From: an uncultured Eubacteriales bacterium
GTDB taxonomy: Bacteria > Bacillota > Clostridia > Oscillospirales > Oscillospiraceae
DNA length: 64,000 nucleotides
Reading direction: 5' to 3'
Assembly (NCBI GenBank): GCA_900550165.1
Contig: URQY01000003.1
Coordinates: 23,337 to 87,336, forward strand
Positions within the stretch are counted from its first letter, which is position 1. The number at the start of each line of letters is the position of its first letter. Below the pieces are notes generated by a model that was given only the letters and a program-made list of their open reading frames with translations, searched no databases and had not been told where the DNA came from. Below, in pieces: positions 51,355-60,197 of the stretch. The position numbers and the translations under genes were made by a program.

Positions 51355-52677
51355 TCAGTTATCGCCCATCGTCCACTCGGCCATGATGAGCGAGAAGCGC
51401 TCGCGCAGCGACTGCTCGGTGAGCTGCACGTTCCAGGTCTCGCCGATCTCCGCAGCGTACACCGCCTCGACCTGGCGCGTGAGCGTGAAGCGGTCGCCGA
51501 TGCTCCCGAGTTCTTCCCTCATATCGCCCGTCAGACGGTAGATCGTCAGGAGCTTTTCCCTCGTACCGTCCGCGTCCACGCGGTAGAAGTCGACCGCCGT
51601 CTCCCCCGTACCGGCCACACGTTCGGCCGCAAGCTCTTCCTTGTTCCATTCCTCTGGCAGCGTCAGGCTCCAGCCATCCGAAACGTTGTGGAAGCAGCTC
51701 TGCACATCGTCCGCCGTGCCGTCCGCAGCGTACTGCCGCCAGACGATGTAATACTGTGGCTCGCTCTCATGGTCAAAGCTGCGCAGCGCACGCGCCTCCG
51801 GCACCTCGGTCACGCCGTCGTCGTTCTCATCGCGCGGGAAAAGACCCAAAAACGCCGAAAGCGAAGGCATCTGGCTGCCGTCTGCGCCGAGGGCAATATT
51901 CTGCAGCCGCTCACCGCGCAGCGCCAGCACATCCGTTACCGTCTGGTTTTCCGCCGTCACGCCCGTGACGAAAAGCGCGTTCTCCCCGCCCGTCAATGTT
52001 CCGGCGGTAAGGCGGCTCACCTCCGCCAGCGAGAGCGAGAGGCGCATCGAATAGCGCATGGCGAGCGTTCCGTCCGTCCAGTCATAATAGTCCACGCGCC
52101 CAACGCTCTCCGTGTCGCTGCAAAGGATGAGCAGCTCCTGCTTGTCGTCTCCGTTCATGTCGATATTCGCATAGCGAGAGTAGCCTGTGATGAGCAGCGC
52201 CTCGGGTGAACCCGCCGTCATCGGATAAATGGAGAGCCCCTGCACATCCGAGCTGCTGCGGTAGCCGACGAGGATCTCGCGCAGGCCGTCGCCGTCAAGG
52301 TCCGCGTAGTTCACGCTGTAGATGAGGCTCGACGTTCCCTCGATGCGCGCATACTGTTCATAGCTGTCGCCCTTGGCCTTGAAGATGTAGATCTTCATCG
52401 GCTTTTCATCGTTCGGAAAGCGGAAGAAGGCCACGGCCTCCTCCACGCCGTCGCCGTCGAGGTCGATCATCTGCACGCTTTGCAGGTTGCTGCCCGAGGT
52501 CGGCGCAGCATATTCCCCTCCGGTGGAGAGCAGCGCGTCGATCTGCGTTTCGAGCGATTCATACTCACCCGCAAGCTTCGGCAGGCGGTAAAGCGAGGCC
52601 TCCGGCGTTGTGAACATACAGCCCGAAAGCGCCAGCGCCAGTATCCCGGTCACCAGCGCCGCCACTGTTTTTTTCAT
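51355..52677 (-). CDS. Lipoprotein with DxDGDG (FG-GAP/VCBS-like) repeats
   Basis: The 440-residue protein has a lipoprotein signal (VTGILALALSGC, Cys near residue 20). At least four calcium-loop-like motifs follow: DLDGDGVEEAVAFF, DLDGDGLREILVGY, DMNGDDKQELLILC and DENDDGVTEVPEA, which suggests a beta-propeller outside the membrane. It is the first gene of the lipoprotein-regulator-kinase unit, 16 bases from the regulator. A sensing or accessory role for the kinase is plausible but unproven. I do not recognise a named family. Confidence 0.82.
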   Translation of the reverse strand: MKKTVAALVTGILALALSGCMFTTPEASLYRLPKLAGEYESLETQIDALLSTGGEYAAPTSGSNLQSVQMIDLDGDGVEEAVAFFRFPNDEKPMKIYIFKAKGDSYEQYARIEGTSSLIYSVNYADLDGDGLREILVGYRSSSDVQGLSIYPMTAGSPEALLITGYSRYANIDMNGDDKQELLILCSDTESVGRVDYYDWTDGTLAMRYSMRLSLSLAEVSRLTAGTLTGGENALFVTGVTAENQTVTDVLALRGERLQNIALGADGSQMPSLSAFLGLFPRDENDDGVTEVPEARALRSFDHESEPQYYIVWRQYAADGTADDVQSCFHNVSDGWSLTLPEEWNKEELAAERVAGTGETAVDFYRVDADGTREKLLTIYRLTGDMREELGSIGDRFTLTRQVEAVYAAEIGETWNVQLTEQSLRERFSLIMAEWTMGDN

Positions 52678-52887
52678 TCCTTCGCCCCCCCTTCGCGCTT
52701 TGATGCCTATTCTAAGTTATCATATCACGCAGCATCCAAAAAAGGTAGCCCCTTTTTGCCGATTTTCCGCAAAAAAACGCCCCGACCGCGCCGCAGCATT
52801 TCATATCCACCGCACCTTTTCGCCGCATCGCCAATTTTCGCGTCCGCAAACTTTGCCGCCGCGCATGGCGGCAAATAAATTAAAATC

Positions 52888-53030
52888 ATTTTTCTGACGA
52901 CACGTGCGTCAGAAAAATCCCTCTCAGGGCGCAAGCGTGGAAACCGTCCACTGACGGCGGACGGTTTCTGCGCGCAGCGGCCTGCTTTCCCCTCTAAAAC
53001 AAGGGAGAGCAGCTTTTGCTGCTCTCCCTT
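52888..53030. terminator. Three successive hairpins past the SLH-protein gene
   Basis: Hairpin 1: AAGGGAGAGCAGC (53001-53013) with GCTGCTCTCCCTT (53018-53030), close to the stop and the likely terminator. Hairpin 2: GAAACCGTCC (52940-52949) with GGACGGTTTC (52959-52968). Hairpin 3: ATTTTTCTGACG (52888-52899) with CGTCAGAAAAAT (52907-52918). The 356-base gap to the lipoprotein gene otherwise shows no gene; a TG-N-TATGAT extended -10 for that gene is possible near its start. Confidence 0.7.
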
Positions 53031-53033
53031 ATT

Positions 53034-55964
53034 TTAGAACTTATACAGCACCGTCGCCACCTGCGCGCGCGTCATCGCCGCGTCGGGGCGGAAGGAGCCG
53101 TCGTCAAAGCCCGTGAGAATGCCCATCGTGCTGAGCGTGCTCACATACTCCGCCGACCACGACTGGATGGCGCTGCTGTCGGTGAATTTGAGCGCAGGCT
53201 GGGCGTAGCCCTTCTCGGTCAGGCGGCCGAGCATCGTCACCGCCTCCTGGCGGCTCACGCTGGCCGTGGGATTGAAGCAGAGCTTGCCCGAGCCGTCGGA
53301 GCTGCCCTTGATGATGCCGAGGGCATACATCGCCTTCGCGCCGTTCACCGCCCAGGATGCGATCTGATTCGTGTCGGCAAACGGAAGCTGCACGGAGGAA
53401 TAATCCTTCGAATCGCCGAGGTAGCGCGAGAGCAGCACGGCGAATTCCTGGCGGCTGATGTTCGTATCGGGCAGGAAGTTGCCGTCCGAGCCGTTGGAAA
53501 TGCCGCTGCGCTTGAGGTATGCCACCGCGCCGTTCGCCCAGTGCCCCGCCATGTCGTTGAAGGCCGGCGTCGTGCTCGCTGTGCCGGCGTCCACACCCGC
53601 GCGGCTCAGGTTGCCGCTCGCATCGCCCGCGACCACGTTCACGCGGTGCTGCGCGCCGTCAGCGGCCGGGAGCGTGATGCTCAGCGCGCCGCTCGACTGG
53701 CTGTAGGTGTAGGAGGTATAGCTCTTGCCGTCGTAGGTCACGCGAACGGTCGGGACGGCCGCGCCGTCGATATCGTCCTTCACCGTGCCCGTCACGGTGT
53801 TGCTGCCCGCGTCATATTTGAGCGACACGACCGGCGCAGTCGCATCGGTCAGGCCGCCGTAGGACAGCACAAGCTGGTCGAGGTAGATCGCGCTGATGAG
53901 GTCGGACGCGGACGAGACGGTCATGCCCGTCACGGCCGTCGCCGTGCCGAGCTTCGCCGTCAGCAGCTTCCAGCCGGAGAAACTCAGCGTGCCAAGGTCC
54001 ACATAGCCGGCATCTGTCGTCAGCATGAGCTGCGCGCCGCTATTGTCGCCGTAGACCCAGAGGTTGAGCTGGTCGTAATTGGAGGGGATCGCGTAGCTGA
54101 GAGCGATCGAGGCATTGCCCTCGCTGCCGGTCGCGTAGTCAAGGCGCGCGGAGGCAAAGCCGTTGTGCACGTGCGTCATATCGGTATTGCGCGAGAGCAT
54201 CGCGCGCGTGCCGGTCGTCGTGCTGAACTCGCTCTCAAAGCCGTCGAGCGTGCGCAGGGCGCGCGCCGTCACCGTCACCGGGATCGTGACCGACACCGTA
54301 CCGAGGCTCACCGTCACGCTGCCGCTGCCGATGGCGCCGGACGCCGTGAAGACGCCGTTTTCGATCGTGCCGACATTGCCCTGCACGGTCCAGGCAAAGC
54401 CCTTGTTGTCGCCGAGCACCGGCAGGTGCCGATACATCGCCGAGGCGGTGAGCGTTGCCGTTTCGCCCGCGCTCAGCGTGATGGAGCTCACGGCCTTGCC
54501 GTTCTGCTTGACGCTGATGCTGTCGGGCTGCGTGACAACGTCGATCTTCGTCTGCGCGCTCGCGCCGTTCGCGTTCGCCGTCACCGTCACGGTGCCGGAG
54601 GCGGGTGCGGTCAGGATATTGCCGTCGATCGTCCCCTTATCCGCGCGCAGCGTCACGGTGGTGTTCGTCATGGGAATGTAGTTCGTGTCAAGCGCCGTCG
54701 CGGTGAGCTTCACCTGCGCGTTCGGCAGCACACGCGCGCTCTCGCTCTCCAAATACACGTGGCCCACCACGCTCGTCGGCCGGCTGTCCGCCACGAGGAA
54801 GACATGGTTCGTCACCGCGCGCTCGCTGCCGCCCGAGGGCTTGTCCACGAGCGTCGCCGTCGTGCTGTCGGGGCTCGTCGCGACCATCGCGGTCGAGCCG
54901 CCGCCGTCCAGACTCAGCGCCGTCACACAGCCGAGCTCGACCATGCGCTGGGCCACCTGCGTCAGCGTTGCGCCGATGGAATAGCCGCTCTGACGGCCGT
55001 CGATGGTGTAGAGCACGAGCGAGCCGTCGCGCTTGAGGCCGATGGCCGTGCGCGGGGCCGCGCCGTTCAAAAGGCCGGAGCAGACCTGACCGTTTTCAAC
55101 GAGCTGATAGAGCGCGCCGATCATGTTCGTCACATTGTTCCAATCGCTGCCGCTCGCGCTCACGCTCACGGTAAGGCGCTCGCCGACCTGGAGCGCGCGC
55201 AGCTGGTCTGCATAGGCGCCGGCCTTCAGGTTGGAAGAGAGCACATACTGTCCCGCGCCGACGGGCGTATCCTTGCCGCCCTCGACGACCTGCTCGACCT
55301 GCAGCATCAGGCTGCCGCCGATGGAGAGCGAACCGCCGACGGCTGAGCAGATAACGTCTACGCCCGCTTCGCTCGTGCCGGTCGTGGCGCGGGCGTTGAA
55401 GGTCGAATCGTAGAGGTAAATGCCGAACGTGCTCTGGCGCACGTAGTTGAAGGCCGTGACCGTCAGGCTGTGCCCGAGCTCCGACTGCGCCGTGATGCGC
55501 AGCGAGGGCTTGCCCATCACCGTGCTGCCGTCATCGCGGAAGCCGATGGCGTAATATTCGCCCGAGGCGTTGCGCAGCACGCCCTCGGTCATCATGCTGC
55601 CGAGGGGGATGCCCGTCGCGGTGTCGTAATAGTCGCCGTTCATGCCCGCCACCACGCGGTAGCCGCGCGATTCGAGCTTCCTCGCGGCGGTCGAGACCGT
55701 CGTGAGCTGGGTCGTATACTCACCGCCCGTCACGATGGGCTTGACGCGCGTGTTGGGCGAATAGACCACATAATTCTCCTGGCGGAGATCGGAATAGGTA
55801 TTGCTCCAGAAGGTACCGGCGTTGAGCTCGGTGCGCTCGTTCACCGTGGTGGACGATGCGGCCAGGTCGTCGCCGAGCGCCTCCGACGCAAGCGCCGTCA
55901 GCGGCGCCGCCGCGATCACGACCGCGAGCGACAGCGAGAGAAATTTACGGATGATGGATCTCAC
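53034..55964 (-). CDS. SLH-anchored phosphodiester glycosidase-like (NAGPA) surface protein
   Basis: The 976-residue protein has a signal peptide (FLSLSLAVVIAAAPLTALAS), an NAGPA/phosphodiester glycosidase-type domain around residues 75-390 (RVVAGMNGDYYDTATGIPLG, APRTAIGLKRDGSLVLYTID, GCVTALSLDGGGSTAM), Ig-like regions, a carbohydrate-binding-like region, and three C-terminal S-layer homology repeats (MAGHWANGAVAYL, NQIASWAVNGAKAM, SAIQSWSAEYVSTL). It is exported and held in the cell wall, where it could remove sugar-phosphodiester groups; substrate unknown. GTG at 55964 is chosen because AAGGAGG lies 6 bases upstream. Confidence 0.87.
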   Translation of the reverse strand: MRSIIRKFLSLSLAVVIAAAPLTALASEALGDDLAASSTTVNERTELNAGTFWSNTYSDLRQENYVVYSPNTRVKPIVTGGEYTTQLTTVSTAARKLESRGYRVVAGMNGDYYDTATGIPLGSMMTEGVLRNASGEYYAIGFRDDGSTVMGKPSLRITAQSELGHSLTVTAFNYVRQSTFGIYLYDSTFNARATTGTSEAGVDVICSAVGGSLSIGGSLMLQVEQVVEGGKDTPVGAGQYVLSSNLKAGAYADQLRALQVGERLTVSVSASGSDWNNVTNMIGALYQLVENGQVCSGLLNGAAPRTAIGLKRDGSLVLYTIDGRQSGYSIGATLTQVAQRMVELGCVTALSLDGGGSTAMVATSPDSTTATLVDKPSGGSERAVTNHVFLVADSRPTSVVGHVYLESESARVLPNAQVKLTATALDTNYIPMTNTTVTLRADKGTIDGNILTAPASGTVTVTANANGASAQTKIDVVTQPDSISVKQNGKAVSSITLSAGETATLTASAMYRHLPVLGDNKGFAWTVQGNVGTIENGVFTASGAIGSGSVTVSLGTVSVTIPVTVTARALRTLDGFESEFSTTTGTRAMLSRNTDMTHVHNGFASARLDYATGSEGNASIALSYAIPSNYDQLNLWVYGDNSGAQLMLTTDAGYVDLGTLSFSGWKLLTAKLGTATAVTGMTVSSASDLISAIYLDQLVLSYGGLTDATAPVVSLKYDAGSNTVTGTVKDDIDGAAVPTVRVTYDGKSYTSYTYSQSSGALSITLPAADGAQHRVNVVAGDASGNLSRAGVDAGTASTTPAFNDMAGHWANGAVAYLKRSGISNGSDGNFLPDTNISRQEFAVLLSRYLGDSKDYSSVQLPFADTNQIASWAVNGAKAMYALGIIKGSSDGSGKLCFNPTASVSRQEAVTMLGRLTEKGYAQPALKFTDSSAIQSWSAEYVSTLSTMGILTGFDDGSFRPDAAMTRAQVATVLYKF

Positions 55965-56015
55965 GATTTGCCTCCTTGTCAAAATGCTTTACAAATGATT
56001 TGGTAAACATAACAC

Positions 56016-56021
56016 AGTATA
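56016..56021 (-). promoter_or_regulatory. Candidate promoter of the SLH-protein gene
   Basis: Minus-strand TGCTATACT gives an extended -10 (56021-56016), with TTTACT 17 bases upstream, about 50 bases before the GTG start. Confidence 0.5.
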
Positions 56022-56087
56022 GCAGACGCACTGCCATAAGTAAAGACGCAGAAATTTGGAAAAAGTTTCCAATATTTGTCGATTTTC

Positions 56088-57206
56088 TCACAGCGCGAGC
56101 GCCTCAAGCACGCGCACAATGACGGCGTTCGACACCAGAAAGCCCTGCGGCGTCAGGCGCCAGCGGCCGTTTCCCCCCTGCGCAAGCCCGTGGCGCGCGC
56201 ACTCTTCGAGCACCGCCTCGGCCTCTCTCGTGTCCTCTCCGAGCGTCGACAGGTCGAGCCCCTGCGCGGTGCGCAGCGCGAGCATGACGCGCTCCTCCTC
56301 GCGTTCGCGCGGCGCGGGACACGCGCTTTCGGAAAGGTGCTCCTCTCCCCTGATATAAGCGCTCAGATCGCGCGCATACGCGAAGCGCCGCCCGCCGAAG
56401 TCCGAATGCGCGCCGGGGCCGAAGCCCAGATACTCCTGCATCGTCCAGTATTTCAGGTTGTGGCGCGATGCGCGCCCCGGCCGGGCGAAGTTGGAGATCT
56501 CGTACTGCCGGTAGCCCGCCTCTTCGAGCAGCCCGACTGCCGCAAGATATTCCTCCGCCTGCGCGTCGTCATCCGGGATGAAAAGCCCGTCCTTTTTGAA
56601 AAAGAGCGGCGTGCCCTCTTCGATCTTGAGCCCGTAGCAGGACAAATGCTCAGGCTGCAAAGCGATGGCCGCCCGCAGGTTTTCCCGCCAGCGCGCCGCC
56701 GTCTGCTCCGGCAGGCCGTAAATCAGGTCGAGGCTCAGGTTGTCAAAGCCCGCTGCGCGGGCGGCGCTCACGGCCTCGACCGTCTCGCGGTGCGTGTGGA
56801 CGCGTCCGATCAGGCGCAGCTCGTCGTCGCTCGCCGACTGCATCCCGAGCGAAATGCGGTTGAAGCCCGCGCTCCTGAGCTGCCGCAGCGCCGCTGCATC
56901 GCGCGCGCTGTCGGGATTGGCCTCGGTCGTGATCTCGGCGGCTTTTTCCATGCGGTAATGGGCAAACACCGTCTCCAATATCCGGCAGAGGCGCTCCGCG
57001 CCCAGATAGCTCGGCGTGCCGCCGCCGAAGTAGACCGTGTCAACGGTATAGTCCTTCGCATCGGGCGCGCGCCGGATCAGATCGCGCCGCAGCGCCGCGG
57101 CGTAGGCGTCCATCCTTTCCTCCGAGTGCGGCAGTGAGTAAAAATCGCAGTAAATGCACTTGGCCTTGCAGAACGGAATGTGAAGGTAAAGTCCCAACGA
57201 ATGCAC
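56088..57206 (-). CDS. hemW: Radical SAM heme chaperone HemW
   Basis: The 372-residue protein has LYLHIPFCKAKCIYCDFYS at the start (CxxxCxxC radical SAM motif), YFGGGTPSYLGAERL near residue 65 and LDLIYGLPEQTAARWRENLR near 170, the HemW/HemN-like pattern. The Cys at HIPFC agrees with HemW and not with the true coproporphyrinogen dehydrogenase. HemW delivers heme to respiratory enzymes, or may do other SAM chemistry in anaerobes. The GTG at 57206 follows GGGAGG by 8 bases; no closer ATG exists. Confidence 0.92.
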   Translation of the reverse strand: MHSLGLYLHIPFCKAKCIYCDFYSLPHSEERMDAYAAALRRDLIRRAPDAKDYTVDTVYFGGGTPSYLGAERLCRILETVFAHYRMEKAAEITTEANPDSARDAAALRQLRSAGFNRISLGMQSASDDELRLIGRVHTHRETVEAVSAARAAGFDNLSLDLIYGLPEQTAARWRENLRAAIALQPEHLSCYGLKIEEGTPLFFKKDGLFIPDDDAQAEEYLAAVGLLEEAGYRQYEISNFARPGRASRHNLKYWTMQEYLGFGPGAHSDFGGRRFAYARDLSAYIRGEEHLSESACPAPREREEERVMLALRTAQGLDLSTLGEDTREAEAVLEECARHGLAQGGNGRWRLTPQGFLVSNAVIVRVLEALAL

Positions 57207-57351
57207 GGCGTTCGCCTCCCTCCCCGTTTTTTCGCATTCTTCGCCCCATTGTAGCACAAACCGCGCCGCGCGCAAGATGGGAAAATTTCCCGCGCGGATA
57301 TTCTCCCCGCTTTCGGCGCAGACTAACCGAAAAAAGGAGGAGCTCACCATC

Positions 57352-57786
57352 ATGGATATGACGCCGCAGGAATATCAGGCCTATGTCAAGCGCCTTGCGC
57401 CCAGATCGCCCATCGGGAAGGACACCGCCTTCGCCTTCTGCGTCGGCGGCGCGATCTGCGCGCTCGGCCAGCTCATTCAGAACGGCTTTCTGTCCCTCGG
57501 CCTTGCAAGGGAGGACGCGGGCACCGCGACCTCGATCTGCCTCATCTTTCTCTCCGCACTGCTCACGGGGCTGAATCTCTATAATTCCGTCGCGCGCTTT
57601 GCCGGCGCAGGCACGCTCGTGCCGATCACGGGCTTTGCCAACTCCGTCGTCTCCCCCGCCATCGACTTCAAGAGCGAGGGCTTCATCACCGGCATGGCGT
57701 CGAAAATGTTCGTCGTGGCGGGGCCGGTCATCGTGTTTGGGACGCTCGCAAGCGCCCTGTACGGCGTGATCCTGATGCTGGCATAG
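57352..57786 (+). CDS. spoVAC: Stage V sporulation protein AC
   Basis: The 144-residue membrane protein matches SpoVAC: DTAFAFCVGGAICALGQLIQ near residue 25, the FAGAGTLVPITGFANSVVSP core near 83, and IDFKSEGFITGMASKMFVVA near 105. Known SpoVA proteins move dipicolinic acid into the forespore and release it on germination. The usual spoVAD and spoVAE genes do not follow; the next gene is on the other strand. AAAGGAGG lies 11 bases before the ATG. It is divergent from hemW. The spoVAC identity is preferred over spoVAE by the N-terminal pattern. Confidence 0.88.
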   Translation: MDMTPQEYQAYVKRLAPRSPIGKDTAFAFCVGGAICALGQLIQNGFLSLGLAREDAGTATSICLIFLSALLTGLNLYNSVARFAGAGTLVPITGFANSVVSPAIDFKSEGFITGMASKMFVVAGPVIVFGTLASALYGVILMLA

Positions 57787-57826
57787 AAAGAGGGAGAGGG
57801 GACGAGCGGTCCCTTCTCCCTCTTTT
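57786..57826. terminator. Terminator between convergent spoVAC and S41 protease genes
   Basis: AAAGAGGGAGAGGGGAC pairs imperfectly with GTCCCTTCTCCCTCTTT around a short loop, with TTTT at the plus-strand end. Confidence 0.75.
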
Positions 57827-57851
57827 CAGTTTTGCAGCGCTCCCGGCGCGG

Positions 57852-59768
57852 TCATTTCAGGATCTCCGGCAGCTGCGCGCGCAGGGCGGCCACGCCCTCG
57901 GCAGAGCCGAGGTCATAGCGCTCCACCATATTCAAAACAGACTGCAAAGAGGTTTTCGGGTTGCACCACAGGTCCGGCTCATAGCCCTTGTAGTCAACGT
58001 TATCCATGCTGCCGTAAAAGCTGAGACTTACACCAAAGCACGCTGTTATTCCAGTGCGCGGAAGGCTATAGTCATAGACGTTGCCGCAGAGCTGATATCC
58101 TGCGGAATTGCTGCCAACAACGATGACATGATCCATCGTCTTGGCAAAGGTCAGTGCGCTTTCGCCGGAAGAGCCGCAGCGGGAATCCATCAGCACGATG
58201 ACCGGAATGTCGTTCGCCAACCATTTGCCTTGATCAAAGCCACCATCGAACTCATCGGCAGATATCCAGTTGAAGCCGGCAGCACTGCCAAGCTTGCTGC
58301 CGCGATTTGCGGAAGCAACTTTAGGCTCTACCGCCTTGGCCCCGGTAAAATTCTTCGTCCATGTGCGGGCATAGGAGTCATCCCCGCCGCCGTTAGAACG
58401 CAGATCGTAGATAACGAGCTTGCAGTTCTTCGCCTTGCTGCCGGAGGCTGCATATTCCGGCAGCACCGTGTCTGCAAAGCGGCGATTGTCAAATAAGCGG
58501 ATAGACAGATAAAGGATCCCGTTTTCTTCCAGATAGCGATAGCACGCAGAACTGCGATCCCATGTGTCATCGAGCAGCGACTCGTTTGCTTTCCAGACGA
58601 TCTTGTCTGTGCGCGTCACTCCGTCACCATTCCTGAGCGTTATGGTATCGGAGCTTCCCGCTTTTCCGTGGCAAAGGAGTGTCGGCGCATAGCCGAGCGA
58701 GCCGTTCGCGCGAAGCACAGGAGACATTTCGGAACTCTTATTGCTCAATGAATCGACATACCATTTTTCTCCGTCGATCATCCGGTAATAGCCGCTGTCA
58801 TCCTTGAAAAAGCTCTGTTCTGTGCCGATATAGCTGTACCACGCCTTCTGCTGCTTGACGTTTTCCGCTCCGGGTCGAATGGAAAAGTGCGCGTCCTGCA
58901 CGAATTGCAGCGCAGTGTTGATCGTTTGACCGAGCTTTTCGACATTGACGGTCGTCTGCTTCTGCACCCAAGCCTTCACCTCGGCCTCAGCCGCATCAAA
59001 CTTATCCTCGCCAAAGTAATAATACGCAGCGTAAGCATTGTGCAGCGCGCGGAAGAGCAGCTCAACATCGGCAAGCGCATCGTCCCGGCTGACGCTCTGA
59101 CGTGTAGGATGATTTATAACCAATGCCTTGATCTCGTCATCTGACAAAAGGTCGACCGTGGACGGGTCTTTGACAATGTAGTCCTCAAACCCGTCAAAGG
59201 TCACTTCGCTTGCCATGTCGGTGCGGCGCTTTTCGTTCACGCTGTCAAGCAGCGTTTCAAAGGCGTTTTGGTAGGTCGCCTTGCTCCCCTTGCTCAGAAC
59301 GATGGCGGTATTGGCATCCGCATCGAACGCAACGGTAAAGCCGAGCGCGCTGCCGAGGTCACGCAGCTTGAAGTAATTGTTCCCGCCGATGTTGTAAACG
59401 GAGATTCCTTCCACAGCCTCGCCGTTGATCAGGACGGACTGCTTGCTGGCGACTGCCGTTTTTGACAGGTCCCTTCCCCGCTCCAGCTCGCCGCCGACCG
59501 GCACATAGTCCCCTCCCGGAACGACGGTCACGGCGTTGCTCTCAGCGTCGAAGGCGACGGAAAAGCGGCTGTCCGACTTGCCCAAAAGATACGCAAGGTC
59601 GCGCAGCTTGAAATAGTTGCTGCCGTCGATGTTGTATTTGTCGCAGTCCACATCCGTCCCGTCGACCGACAGCTTCTGCGGCGAGGGCGTCACGTCCGCG
59701 GCGGACGCGCAGGGAAGCGCGAGGCAAAAGAGAAGCAGCGCCAAAAGGGTCGGAAGCAGCTTTTTCAT
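57852..59768 (-). CDS. Secreted S41-family peptidase with two copper amine oxidase-like N-terminal repeats
   Basis: The 638-residue protein has a signal peptide (LLPTLLALLLFCLALPCASA), then two copies of the copper-amine-oxidase-like stalk repeat: GSNYFKLRDLAYLLGKSDSR near residue 50 and GNNYFKLRDLGSALGFTVAF near 120. A C-terminal S41 (tail-specific protease-like) domain follows: LVIYDLRSNGGGDDSYA near residue 445 and DSRCGSSGESALTFAKT around residue 530, where Ser-Gly-Glu aligns with the catalytic serine region. It is probably wall-associated. Target unknown. AAAGGAGAG precedes the ATG. The stalk repeats are not expected to bind copper. Confidence 0.85.
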   Translation of the reverse strand: MKKLLPTLLALLLFCLALPCASAADVTPSPQKLSVDGTDVDCDKYNIDGSNYFKLRDLAYLLGKSDSRFSVAFDAESNAVTVVPGGDYVPVGGELERGRDLSKTAVASKQSVLINGEAVEGISVYNIGGNNYFKLRDLGSALGFTVAFDADANTAIVLSKGSKATYQNAFETLLDSVNEKRRTDMASEVTFDGFEDYIVKDPSTVDLLSDDEIKALVINHPTRQSVSRDDALADVELLFRALHNAYAAYYYFGEDKFDAAEAEVKAWVQKQTTVNVEKLGQTINTALQFVQDAHFSIRPGAENVKQQKAWYSYIGTEQSFFKDDSGYYRMIDGEKWYVDSLSNKSSEMSPVLRANGSLGYAPTLLCHGKAGSSDTITLRNGDGVTRTDKIVWKANESLLDDTWDRSSACYRYLEENGILYLSIRLFDNRRFADTVLPEYAASGSKAKNCKLVIYDLRSNGGGDDSYARTWTKNFTGAKAVEPKVASANRGSKLGSAAGFNWISADEFDGGFDQGKWLANDIPVIVLMDSRCGSSGESALTFAKTMDHVIVVGSNSAGYQLCGNVYDYSLPRTGITACFGVSLSFYGSMDNVDYKGYEPDLWCNPKTSLQSVLNMVERYDLGSAEGVAALRAQLPEILK

Positions 59769-60009
59769 GGGTAACTCTCCTTTTTTACAGATAATCCCCC
59801 CCAACCCATAGGGTTGTACGCTGTCAGCGTATCACACCGCGTTCCGTCCTGCAAGCGCAAAATGCTTTTTCTGTCCGAAAGACGCTTTCTTTGCCGCGGT
59901 CGGTCCAATGTTAAATTGACGAAAATCTCTTTTTCGTCTTCCGGCGCACGGAAAAAAAGGAAGCGTGTCCATTCATGGTTTATGCGCGGTTATTCTGTTG
60001 ACATAACGA

Positions 60010-60041
60010 TGTGGAAAACTCTGTGGAAACTGTGAATAACT
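60010..60041 (-). promoter_or_regulatory. DnaA-box cassette, copy B
   Basis: On the minus strand the boxes read TTATTCACA (60039-60031, one mismatch), GTTTCCACA (60030-60022) and TTTTCCACA (60018-60010), with the same spacing as copy A at 22533-22564; 31 of 32 positions agree. It lies about 130 bases upstream of the topoisomerase promoter. Confidence 0.75.
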
Positions 60042-60168
60042 TTGTGCTTGCAGGAGGTTTCGGCGGTTGACCCCGGATTATGCTTCGACGCGCTTCGACG
60101 CGGGCCGCGCCTGAATTCCCGCCCATTTCCGCATATTGGCATGAAAAATGAAATTTCCCGCCGCCCAC

Positions 60169-60197
60169 TTGCTATTGTGGTCAAAAAATCGTATAAT
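60169..60197 (+). promoter_or_regulatory. Promoter of the topoisomerase B-subunit gene
   Basis: TTGCTA (60169-60174) and a perfect TATAAT (60192-60197) are 17 bases apart, 60 bases before the ATG. Confidence 0.65.

Noticed and set aside
53016..55346. 776-codon plus-strand open frame
   Set aside because: Antisense to the SLH/NAGPA protein gene; composition-driven, with no domain pattern or ribosome binding site.
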